Below, in pieces: positions 52,701 through 60,194 of a DNA stretch of 64,000 bases (position 1 is the first letter of the stretch; every line of letters begins with the position of its first letter). A program made the position numbers and the translations under genes. The stretch lies in contig NZ_OZ242364.1 in the NCBI RefSeq assembly GCF_965208925.1, positions 1,736,001-1,800,000 on the forward strand, given 5' to 3'. The notes under the pieces were generated by a model. That model was not told where the DNA came from and ran no database searches. It was given only the letters and a program-made list of their open reading frames with translations. The stretch is from Poriferisodalis sp965208925 (GTDB lineage: Bacteria; Actinomycetota; Acidimicrobiia; Acidimicrobiales; Poriferisodalaceae).

Positions 52701-53555
52701 TTGGATGCGCTGACACTCGAACTGCTCAACGGTCTGAGTCTGTTCGCGACGCTTGGGATCGTCGCGCTGGGCCTCGGCATCGTCTTCGGGCTGATGGGGA
52801 TCATCAACCTCGCGCACGGCGAGTTCGTGATGATCGGGGCGTACGTCGCCTATGTCGCCCACGCCAGCGGGCTCAGTCATTGGCTGTCGCTGCCGCTCGC
52901 CGCAGTCGTGCTGTTCGTGCTGGGAGCATGCATCGAGGTCGGGTTGATCCGTCGCATCCATCGTCGGCCGGAGGTGACGATCCTGGCCACCTTCGGCCTG
53001 TCGATCTGCCTCCGGCAGGCAGTCGAGCTGATCTTCACCAAGGACTTCCGTGGCGTTCCCAACCCGGTGCCCGGTGCGACGCGGGCGTTCGGCGTGCTGT
53101 TCCCCACGTATCGATATGTGCTCATCGGCATCGCCGTCGTGGTGGTGGTGGTGACACTGCTCGCCTTCACCCGTTCGCGCTTCGGGTTGACCGTCCGGGC
53201 GATCGTCGCCGACCGCGACCTGGCCGATGCGTCCGGCGTGCGGACCGGCATTGCCAACTTCTGTGCGTTCGGCATCGGCGCGGCGACCGCCGGGATCGCG
53301 GGCGCGCTCGTCGCTCCGCTCGGAGCGATCGAACCTCAGGCAGGTCTCGCGTACCTGCCCGGGGCCTTCCTGGTGGTGATCGTCGGCGGCTTCGGGCGGC
53401 TGTGGGGCGTGATTGCAGGAGCACTGGCGGTGGCAGCGGTGCAGACCGGCGTCATCCACTTCTACGACGCAGTCTGGGCGCAGATCGCCGCGCTGGTCCT
53501 CGCGGTGCTGATGCTGCAGCTGCGTCGAGTGCCTGTCGAGGGAGCCACAAGATGA
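52701..53555 (+). CDS. ABC permease, UrtB/LivH-like
   Basis: The 284-residue membrane protein has about eight helices. Motifs are 'LGLGIVFGLMGIINLAHGEF', 'PEVTILATFGLSICLRQAVE' and the coupling loop 'SRFGLTVRAIVADRDLADAS'. A TTG at 52701 is the only start codon that keeps the full N terminus ('DALTLELLNGLSLFATLG'), 9 nt after the preceding stop. It overlaps the next gene by ATGA. It belongs with the binding protein encoded just before. Confidence 0.87.
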   Translation: MDALTLELLNGLSLFATLGIVALGLGIVFGLMGIINLAHGEFVMIGAYVAYVAHASGLSHWLSLPLAAVVLFVLGACIEVGLIRRIHRRPEVTILATFGLSICLRQAVELIFTKDFRGVPNPVPGATRAFGVLFPTYRYVLIGIAVVVVVVTLLAFTRSRFGLTVRAIVADRDLADASGVRTGIANFCAFGIGAATAGIAGALVAPLGAIEPQAGLAYLPGAFLVVIVGGFGRLWGVIAGALAVAAVQTGVIHFYDAVWAQIAALVLAVLMLQLRRVPVEGATR

Positions 53556-55321
53556 GGCGGGCCCTCGCTGTCGGTGCCGCCTGCGCCCTCGCAGCCACGG
53601 TGTTCAGCGGAGCACTCGGCGGCTACCGCTCGGGACAGCTCTCGCTGTTCCTGGTGTTCGCCGCGCTCGCCGTGAGCCTCGATTTCGTGTGGGGCTACAC
53701 GGGCATTCTCTCGCTGGGTCAACTGCTGCCCTTCGGAATCGCTGCCTACACCTCGGCGAAGATCGCCACCGCGGCGCCGTCGCTGGGCGTACCGATGCTC
53801 GTCGTTGCTGCTGCGGTGGGTGCCGGTGTTGCGGCGGCCCTTGGCGTGGCGATGCTGCGACGCCGGCCGTCCGCAGTCGTCGTGGGGCTGCTGACGCTGG
53901 TGCTGTCGCTCACGCTCGAACAGCTGGCCGAGCAGTGGCGTGACGTCACCGGAGGCTTCAATGGGCTGACCGGCGTGCCCCGCCTCGGTGCATTCGGGGC
54001 TCAGCTCTCTGATACTGCGCAGGACGTCGCCGTCTCTGTGCTGGCCATCGCCGCGATCACTGCGGTCGGCGCCCTGGTCACGCGCCCGATCGGCGCAGTG
54101 CTGATCGGCATCCGCTCCAACGAACGCCGCATGGAGGCGCTGGGCTACAAGACCGTTCAGATCAAGATCTGGGCGTTCACCGTGGGCGGCGCACTCGCCG
54201 GCTTCGCCGGTGCGCTGTACGTGCATCGCACGAGCTTCGTGTCACCGCAGATCTTCGGGTTCTCGCTGGCCACGAGCGTGGTGCTGTGGACCCTCGTCGG
54301 CGGGCGGGGAACCATCGTGGGCCCGGTCATCGGCGCGATGGCCATCAACTTCGCCTCCGCGACGCTGGCAGACGTCTGGCTGCAGTACTGGACGCTCGCC
54401 ACCGGTCTGATCTTCGTGGCCGTGGTGGTGGTGATGCCCCACGGGCTGGTCCCCAGCGCTCAGCGGTTGGCGGGCCGTCCGGCCCGCCGACGCCAGCAGC
54501 CGACGCTGCGGCCCGCCGCCACCGAGGCTGACGCGATGTCGGGCGCCGTCGACCGGGCGCCGTCGGCTGCAGCACCAGCGATCTTCGAAGCCCACGATGT
54601 GCACAAGAGCTTCGGTTTCTTCCGGCTGCTCGGCGGCGTCACGCTCACCATGGAAAGGGCAGAGCTGCGATGCCTCATCGGGCCGAACGGCGCGGGGAAG
54701 TCCACGCTGCTCGACATCCTGTCGGGTCAGCAGGGCTGCCAGTCGGGGCGGGTGCTGGTGCTCGGCACCGAACACACCGGCCGTCATGCTTGGGAATTCG
54801 CACGACACGGCGTGAGTCGCAAGTTCCAGTCGCCGCAGCTCATCGACGACCTGTCGGTGGCAACCAACGTGGCCATCGCCGCCTGGGGCACTCGTTCTTC
54901 GCCGTGGAAGCTGATCCGCCGTCCCTGGGACACGTCGGTGCCCCAACCGGCCTTGGAGATCCTCGAACGCACACAGCTCAGCCGGCGACTCGACATGCGG
55001 GCAGGCGATCTTTCCCACGGCGACAAGCAGTGGCTGGAGATCGCGATGGCAGTGGCAGGCGACTGCCGGCTCCTGCTGCTCGACGAGCCGACCGCCGGCA
55101 TGACGGTCGCCGAGAGCCTCGAAGCGGCCGCGTTGCTGCGAGAGATTCACCGTTCCCATCGCCTGCCGATCGTGATCGTCGAGCACGACATGGCGTTCAT
55201 CCGGGCCGTGGCGGATCGCGTCACGGTGCTCGCACGCGGTGAGGTCCTTGCAGACGGCACTGTCGCCGAGGTCGAGAACGACCCCGATGTGCGCGCGATC
55301 TATGCGGGGGTCGACAGCTGA
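53552..55321 (+). CDS. Fused ABC permease-ATPase (UrtC/LivM joined to UrtD/LivG)
   Basis: The 589-residue protein joins two subunits. Residues about 1-310 are a LivM/UrtC-type permease ('LSLFLVFAALAVSLDFVWGY', 'TGILSLGQLLPFGIAAYTSA', coupling loop 'IGAVLIGIRSNERRMEALGY'). After a Arg/Pro/Ala-rich linker the ATPase starts near 345, with Walker A GPNGAGKST near 376-384, signature 'LSHGDKQWLEIAMA' and Walker B 'LLLLDEPTAGMT'. The LSHG signature is characteristic of UrtD-type ATPases. No stop or frameshift separates the halves. It starts at ATG 53552 overlapping the previous stop and ends in TGATG with the next ATPase. Confidence 0.88.
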   Translation: MRRALAVGAACALAATVFSGALGGYRSGQLSLFLVFAALAVSLDFVWGYTGILSLGQLLPFGIAAYTSAKIATAAPSLGVPMLVVAAAVGAGVAAALGVAMLRRRPSAVVVGLLTLVLSLTLEQLAEQWRDVTGGFNGLTGVPRLGAFGAQLSDTAQDVAVSVLAIAAITAVGALVTRPIGAVLIGIRSNERRMEALGYKTVQIKIWAFTVGGALAGFAGALYVHRTSFVSPQIFGFSLATSVVLWTLVGGRGTIVGPVIGAMAINFASATLADVWLQYWTLATGLIFVAVVVVMPHGLVPSAQRLAGRPARRRQQPTLRPAATEADAMSGAVDRAPSAAAPAIFEAHDVHKSFGFFRLLGGVTLTMERAELRCLIGPNGAGKSTLLDILSGQQGCQSGRVLVLGTEHTGRHAWEFARHGVSRKFQSPQLIDDLSVATNVAIAAWGTRSSPWKLIRRPWDTSVPQPALEILERTQLSRRLDMRAGDLSHGDKQWLEIAMAVAGDCRLLLLDEPTAGMTVAESLEAAALLREIHRSHRLPIVIVEHDMAFIRAVADRVTVLARGEVLADGTVAEVENDPDVRAIYAGVDS

Positions 55322-56007
55322 TGCGGTTCGAGGCGCGCGGGCTGCACTCGGGATACGGCAGCGTGCCGGTGCTGCATGGCGTCAGCTTCTGCGTCTCGGA
55401 CGGCGAGATCGTGGCGTTGGTGGGTCGCAACGGCGCCGGCAAGACCACGCTGGTACGCACGGTCGTCGGCTTGCTGAGGGCGACTGACGGGCAGCTCCGG
55501 CTCGACGGCGCCGACATCACGCGGATGCCGCCGTCGCGCCGTGTTCGAGCCGGGCTCCGAGCCGCTTTCCAGGAGCGCTCGCTGTTCAGCCAGCTCTCGG
55601 TGGGCGACAACCTGCGGTTGAGCGGGCATCCGGTGGCCGAGCACGGCCGCGTCCTGGCAATGTTCGGCGAGTCGTTGGCGGGACGGGAAGCTCAGCGAGC
55701 CGGCACCCTCTCGGGTGGCGAGCAGAAGATGCTCGCGGCCGCGTCGGCGCTTGCATCGACCGCGTCCATCCTGTTGATGGACGAACCGACGGAGGGCTTG
55801 CAGCCCTCGAATGTCGAGCTGCTCGGCGATGCCCTCGCTGCAGCGAGGCAGGAGGGCCGCGGCGTACTGCTGGTGGAGCAGCATCTGGCGCTGGCGCTGC
55901 GGCTGGCCGACCGGTTCATCGTGCTCGAGAAGGGCGAGATCGTCGACGCGGGCGACGCCGGCGAGACCGGCCTCGCGGACCGGCTGTCGGGTCGCCTCGC
56001 CCTGTGA
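55321..56007 (+). CDS. ABC ATP-binding protein, UrtE/LivF-like
   Basis: The 228-residue ATPase has Walker A GRNGAGKTT at about 35-43, signature 'LSGGEQKMLAAASALAS', Walker B 'ILLMDEPTEGLQPSN' and the LivF/UrtE-type 'VLLVEQHLALALRLADRF'. It is the second ATPase of the heteromeric transporter. ATG 55321 shares its A with the stop of the fused gene. The N-terminal domain is short but complete. Confidence 0.88.
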   Translation: MRFEARGLHSGYGSVPVLHGVSFCVSDGEIVALVGRNGAGKTTLVRTVVGLLRATDGQLRLDGADITRMPPSRRVRAGLRAAFQERSLFSQLSVGDNLRLSGHPVAEHGRVLAMFGESLAGREAQRAGTLSGGEQKMLAAASALASTASILLMDEPTEGLQPSNVELLGDALAAARQEGRGVLLVEQHLALALRLADRFIVLEKGEIVDAGDAGETGLADRLSGRLAL

Positions 56008-56081
56008 GATGAATCCAGCCAGATCAGCCCGGCCGCACCAGTCATGCAACAGCAGACGAGCAAGTACAAAGGACGGCAACC

Positions 56082-57446
56082 ATGACGGAACCGACCCAGA
56101 TGAGCCTCGCCGCGGCAGCTCAGGCCATCAGAGCCCGAGATCTCAGCGCGGTCGAGTTGCTCGACGCCTGTCTCGGGAACATCTCCCAGACGGAACCCGT
56201 GATCAGCGCATTTGCCTCGATCGGGGCTGATGCCGCGCGTGCGGTCGCTCAGCAGCTCGACGGCGGCGGGATCGCCGGACCGCTGCACGGCGTCCCCATC
56301 GCCCTCAAGGACCTGTTCTTCACCGAAGGCGTTCCGACCGAGGCGAATTGCGAAGCGCTGCGGGGATTTGTGCCCGACTATGACGCAACTGTCGTGCACC
56401 GGCTGCGCCAGGCCGGTGCCGTGATCGTCGGCAAGACGAACACGCACGAACTGGCATTCGGCGTCTCGTGCCCGGCGTCGCGCAACCCATGGGACCCGGA
56501 GCGCTCGACCGGTGGATCATCGGGAGGCAGTGCGGCAAGCCTGGCCGCCCGGCAGGTGTTCGGAGCGCTCGGCACCGACACAGGCGGATCGGTTCGCATC
56601 CCGTCGAACTGCTGCGGCACGACCGCGATCAAGACGACACGCGGCGCGGTTCCCAGGCACGGCGTGCATCTGATCTCGTGGACTTACGACACCATCGGTC
56701 CGATGGCGCGCACCGCCGAGGACTGCCGGATCCTGCTGGAGGTCATCGCAGGCCATTCACCCGATGACCCGTTCTCATCCAAGGCACCGCTGAGCGGCGC
56801 CGCAGATCCGGGTGGACTCACGCTCGGCGTGCCGAGCGACAGCTTCTTCGACGGGATCGATGTCGATCCTCACGTGACTGCAGTGATGGACGCAGCCGTC
56901 GATGTGCTGCGCACGATTGTGGCCGGCATCAGCCCAGTGCAGGTGCCCAACAGCGCCGAGCACGCCCCGGCGGGCGTCACGATCGTGTTCGCTGAGTCTG
57001 CGGCGTTGCTCGAGGAGCTGCGCGCCAACCGCCACGGCCTGATCGGCGAGGAGGTCCAGGGCATTCTCGAAGCGGGTGCCGCGATCTCGGGCACCGAGTT
57101 TGCGGCAGCCCAGGCACAGCGGGTGGCGTTCGAGCACGCGTGCATGGAGGTATTCGACGACCAGGGCGTCGACCTGATCATCGCTCCGGTCAACCCGAAC
57201 CAGGTGCTGCCCCACGGAGCGGTCGAACTCAACGGGGTGCCGCTCATTCCCGCGACGACCCAGTTCACGTTCCCAGTCAACGGGGCCGGGCTGCCGGCCA
57301 TCGCGCTGCCCGGCGGTTTCGCTCCCGATGGACTGCCCATCGGATTCCAGCTCATCGGCAGGCCATTCGCTGAGCGGACGCTTGCCGATGTCGGCGAAGC
57401 CTTCCAGCAGCTCACCGATCATCACACCCACGCGCCGCCGGTGTGA
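56082..57446 (+). CDS. Amidase (amidase-signature family)
   Basis: The 454-residue protein has the catalytic triad Lys76 (PIALKDLFF), cis-Ser146 (RSTGGSSGGSAA) and Ser170 (GTDTGGSVRIPS), with the normal 24-residue spacing between the serines. It begins 'LAAAAQAIRARDLSAVELL', the usual GatA/amidase N-terminal helix. It lies 75 nt after the transporter ATPases. I take it as the enzyme that hydrolyses the imported amide in the cytoplasm, releasing ammonia. AAAGGA precedes the ATG by 7 nt. It is distinct from the amidase encoded at 26121. Confidence 0.9.
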   Translation: MTEPTQMSLAAAAQAIRARDLSAVELLDACLGNISQTEPVISAFASIGADAARAVAQQLDGGGIAGPLHGVPIALKDLFFTEGVPTEANCEALRGFVPDYDATVVHRLRQAGAVIVGKTNTHELAFGVSCPASRNPWDPERSTGGSSGGSAASLAARQVFGALGTDTGGSVRIPSNCCGTTAIKTTRGAVPRHGVHLISWTYDTIGPMARTAEDCRILLEVIAGHSPDDPFSSKAPLSGAADPGGLTLGVPSDSFFDGIDVDPHVTAVMDAAVDVLRTIVAGISPVQVPNSAEHAPAGVTIVFAESAALLEELRANRHGLIGEEVQGILEAGAAISGTEFAAAQAQRVAFEHACMEVFDDQGVDLIIAPVNPNQVLPHGAVELNGVPLIPATTQFTFPVNGAGLPAIALPGGFAPDGLPIGFQLIGRPFAERTLADVGEAFQQLTDHHTHAPPV

Positions 57447-57489
57447 CACAGCGCAGTGCGTGTGACGCGGGGTCTATGGCGCTGTCAAC

Positions 57490-57504
57490 CGTGCACAGCG
57501 CACG
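57490..57504. promoter_or_regulatory. Short palindrome upstream of paaA
   Basis: CGTGC and GCACG flank ACAGC in the 96-nt gap before the epoxidase genes. GTGTGAC also occurs twice about 20 nt apart near 57443-57465. Either could be a regulator site (a PaaR-like repressor would be typical), but evidence is weak. Confidence 0.25.
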
Positions 57505-57542
57505 CGTAGCATTCGCATTGTCCCCGTGAAAGGGAGGTGACT

Positions 57543-58463
57543 ATGCGCAGATGGGACTCGATGGACGAATTCGAGGCCTTCCTGGATGGCGGAGGGCTGG
57601 TGGAGCCCGATGACGACATGCCAGATGCGTACCGCGAGGCAGTGTTCCGGTTCATCGAGCTGCATGCGAACAGCGAGTACATGGGCGGGCTGACCGAGCG
57701 GGACTGGATCGCCAAGGCGCCGGGGCTGACGAACAAGCTGACGGCGCTGGCCAAGACCCAGGACGAGATCGGCCACGCGCACCTGCTGTACATGGTGGCG
57801 GCCGACATGGGCGTCAAGACCCGTGACGAGATGACCGCCGACTTGCTGGCCGGGCGCACCACCTTTCACAACGTGTTCCACTACCGGGCGTACTCGTGGG
57901 GCGATCAGATCGCCATCGCGTACCTGGTGGATGCGGCGGCGCTCGCCAGCCAGCAGGCCGTTTTCAAGAACTGCAGCTACGGGCCCTACAAGCGCATCCT
58001 GCGGCGGATCATCGCCGAGGAAGGCTTCCACATGCGCAACGGCGAGGAGCTGTTGCTGAAGATGGCCAAGGGCACAGCTCAGCAGCACCAGATGATGCAG
58101 GAAGGCATCGACCGGTGGTGGTGGCCGTCGGTGCAGCTGTTCGGGCCCGACACCCGATCCGACGACGTGCTGCTGCGCTGGCACATCAAGTCTGAGCGCA
58201 ACGAGGATTTGCGGGATCGGTTCGTGCAGAAGATGGTGCCGCAGCTGCAGGCGGCCGGCTTCACGATTCCTGACCCCGACTTGCAGCAGGATCCCGAAAC
58301 CGGCCGTTGGGTCAGCGGGGAGATCGACTGGGATGCGCTGAAGGCCGCGATCGCGGGCCGCGGGCCCGACAGCGCACGGCGCTTGAACGATGCGCGCCTC
58401 GCTTGGGACGGGGCTGCATGGGTTCGTTCCGCGCTGGACGAAGCCGCGGCGGTGCCTGCATGA
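57543..58463 (+). CDS. paaA: Phenylacetyl-CoA 1,2-epoxidase, catalytic subunit A
   Basis: The 306-residue ferritin-like diiron oxygenase subunit has ExxH pairs at Glu75/His78 (TQDEIGHAHLLYM) and Glu160/His163 (AEEGFHMRNG), plus Glu45 and nearby acidic residues. Helix motifs 'VFHYRAYSWGDQIAIAYLVD' and 'RWWWPSVQLFGPD' are typical PaaA. It epoxidises the aromatic ring of phenylacetyl-CoA with PaaC as structural partner. The start is ATG 57543 because a strong Shine-Dalgarno, AGGGAGGTGA, precedes it; GTG 57537 lies inside that site. It overlaps paaD by ATGA. Confidence 0.93.
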   Translation: MRRWDSMDEFEAFLDGGGLVEPDDDMPDAYREAVFRFIELHANSEYMGGLTERDWIAKAPGLTNKLTALAKTQDEIGHAHLLYMVAADMGVKTRDEMTADLLAGRTTFHNVFHYRAYSWGDQIAIAYLVDAAALASQQAVFKNCSYGPYKRILRRIIAEEGFHMRNGEELLLKMAKGTAQQHQMMQEGIDRWWWPSVQLFGPDTRSDDVLLRWHIKSERNEDLRDRFVQKMVPQLQAAGFTIPDPDLQQDPETGRWVSGEIDWDALKAAIAGRGPDSARRLNDARLAWDGAAWVRSALDEAAAVPA

Positions 58464-59074
58464 GCGAGCGCCGCAGCACGGCCGCTATGGAAGCGGCGCC
58501 GACCAGCACGGCCGCTATGGAAGCGGCGCCGACCAGCACAGCCGCTATGGAAGCGGCGGTACTCGAGGCGGTGTCGACGGTGTGCGATCCCGAGTATCCC
58601 GAGATCACCATCGCCGAGCTGGGGATCCTCGAATGTGTCGCCGCGAACGATGACGGCGACGCGGTCCGGATCGAGTTGGTCCCCACCATGTTGGGCTGTC
58701 CGGCGCTTGATGTGATCGCCCGCGACGTGGCCGCTGCGGCGCGCTCGGCGTGCATGGGCAGCAACGTGTCGGTGGACGTGGTGTTCGTCGCCGACCCGGT
58801 ATGGACGCCGGATCGCATCGCGCCCGGAGCGGTGGACTTCATGGCCCGCGAGTATTCGGTGGCCGTTCGCCGTGCTCAATCCGACGGGCTGGGGTCGGGC
58901 GCAGCATGCCCCATCTGCGGCAACGGTGCCTTGGAGCACCGGTCAGACTTCGGGCCGACGCCGTGCCGCAGCGTGGAATGGTGCCCGAGCTGCCGCAACC
59001 CGATCGAGGTCGTCGGCAGGGTGGACTTGCCGGCCGCCATGGGGGCGGCGTCAGCCAGGTCGGCATTCGCATGA
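58460..59074 (+). CDS. paaD: Phenylacetate epoxidase assembly protein PaaD with repeat-containing N terminus
   Basis: The 204-residue protein, from residue about 33, is a MIP18/DUF59 domain ('VSTVCDPEYPEITIAELGIL', 'MLGCPALDVIARDVAAAARS') followed by a C-terminal zinc ribbon (CPICG near 150 and CPSC near 174). PaaD is needed for maturation of the oxygenase complex. The first 30 residues are a tandem repeat of STAAMEAAPT, not part of the family, and each copy contains an ATG. The gene overlaps paaA upstream and paaB downstream by 4 nt each. Confidence 0.9.
   Translation: MSERRSTAAMEAAPTSTAAMEAAPTSTAAMEAAVLEAVSTVCDPEYPEITIAELGILECVAANDDGDAVRIELVPTMLGCPALDVIARDVAAAARSACMGSNVSVDVVFVADPVWTPDRIAPGAVDFMAREYSVAVRRAQSDGLGSGAACPICGNGALEHRSDFGPTPCRSVEWCPSCRNPIEVVGRVDLPAAMGAASARSAFA
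58475..58558 (+). repeat. Tandem 30-nt repeat (2.8 copies) in the 5' end of paaD
   Basis: Units are 58475-58504, 58505-58534 and a shortened 58535-58558. The first two are identical; the third differs by one base and lacks the last 6 nt. Each encodes S-T-A-A-M-E-A-A-P-T and holds an in-frame ATG, so each unit can serve as an alternative start. Confidence 0.9.
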
Positions 59075-59343
59075 AGACGTACGAGGTGTTCCTCAAGCGT
59101 CCCGGCAAGGATCCATTCACCCACGTCGGCGCGCTCGAAGCACCAGACGACGATCTGGCCCTCAGCTTTGCCCGCGACTGCTACACCCGGCGCTCGGAGG
59201 GAGACCAGATGTGGGTGGTGGCCCGCGACGACCTGCTGGTCGCCGACACCGTCGAGCTCGAGATGGCAGACCGTCCTCATCGCCACAACGATGGAGCGCT
59301 GTTGCGGGATCTGCGGCAGGCCGGAGACCCCTCAGCCTCATGA
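59071..59343 (+). CDS. paaB: Phenylacetyl-CoA epoxidase subunit PaaB
   Basis: The 90-residue protein has the PaaB pattern 'YEVFLKRPGKDPFTHVGALE', 'APDDDLALSFARDCYTRRSE' and 'MWVVARDDLLVA'. PaaB bridges the PaaAC heterodimers in the epoxidase complex. It lies between paaD and paaC with ATGA overlaps on both sides. Start ATG 59071. Confidence 0.9.
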   Translation: MKTYEVFLKRPGKDPFTHVGALEAPDDDLALSFARDCYTRRSEGDQMWVVARDDLLVADTVELEMADRPHRHNDGALLRDLRQAGDPSAS

Positions 59344-60113
59344 CCGACGCAGCTCAGGCAAGCATGGACGGCGCGCGCGAGATGGCGCTGGCGCTCGCCG
59401 ATGACGAGCTGTGCATCGGTCAGAACCTGGCGTGGTGGATCGCGGTCGGCCCGTTCCTCGAGGAGGATCTGGCGCTGACCTCGATCAGCCAGGACGAGTT
59501 GGGCCATGCCCGCGCGCTGTACGGGCTGCTCGGCGACGACATCGACGCGTTGGCCTATGGACGCCAGCCGCACGAGTACCGCAGCGCGCACCTCGCCGAG
59601 CTGCCCTGCCGCGACTGGGGCGAGACCTTGGTCCGGCACTTCCTGTACGACACGGCCGAGACCGTCCGCTGGGCAGCGCTGGCCGACTCGTCGTGGGAAG
59701 CCCTCGGCGCCGTTGCGCGCCGAGCTCTGGCTGAGGAACGGTCGCACCTGCGCCACGCGTCGGGCTTGCTGTCACGGCTGCTGCGCACCGAGGCAGGTCG
59801 ATCGCAGCTGCTCCCGCTCTTCGATCAATTCACGCTGTTGGCGTGTGAGCTGTTCGAGCTCCCGCCAGATTGCGCCGCCGACGGCCTCGTTGCTGCAGGC
59901 ATCATCGCTCGCCCTATGAGCGAACAGCGTGCCGAATGGCAGGCGGCGGTCGATGACACCCTTGCTGAGGCCGGGTACCAGCCGCAGTGGCCGGAGCACG
60001 CCGATCCTGCATCAGCGGCCAACGGCCGGGCCGGACTGCGCTCACCCCATTTCGCAGCGCTGCACGCGGAGATGGTCGAGGTGCTCGCGCTGGATCCGAC
60101 GGCGCGCTGGTAG
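59340..60113 (+). CDS. paaC: Phenylacetyl-CoA epoxidase subunit PaaC
   Basis: The 257-residue ferritin-like structural partner of PaaA has 'MALALADDELCIGQNLAWWI', 'LTSISQDELGHARALYGLLG' and 'ALAEERSHLRHASGLLSRLL'. The C-terminal half holds 'MSEQRAEWQAAVDDTLAEAG', as in known PaaC. Start ATG 59340 overlaps the paaB stop. No PaaE reductase gene follows; the next gene is a molybdopterin dehydrogenase 81 nt away. Confidence 0.92.
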   Translation: MTDAAQASMDGAREMALALADDELCIGQNLAWWIAVGPFLEEDLALTSISQDELGHARALYGLLGDDIDALAYGRQPHEYRSAHLAELPCRDWGETLVRHFLYDTAETVRWAALADSSWEALGAVARRALAEERSHLRHASGLLSRLLRTEAGRSQLLPLFDQFTLLACELFELPPDCAADGLVAAGIIARPMSEQRAEWQAAVDDTLAEAGYQPQWPEHADPASAANGRAGLRSPHFAALHAEMVEVLALDPTARW

Positions 60114-60194
60114 CTCCTCTGCCACAATCCCCCGGGTGCGTCAGCCGGAGGCTTCGGCGACTGCAGGCAACGCAACGAAGAGACAGGTCGATTC

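Noticed and set aside
52880..53551. Extension of the permease-ATPase fusion upstream to 52880
   Set aside because: The upstream segment is Arg/Gly-rich and overlaps LivH in another frame. The real start at 53552 overlaps the LivH stop.
58307..58459. Upstream extension of paaD
   Set aside because: It overlaps paaA in another frame and has no PaaD similarity. ATG 58460 is coupled to the paaA stop.
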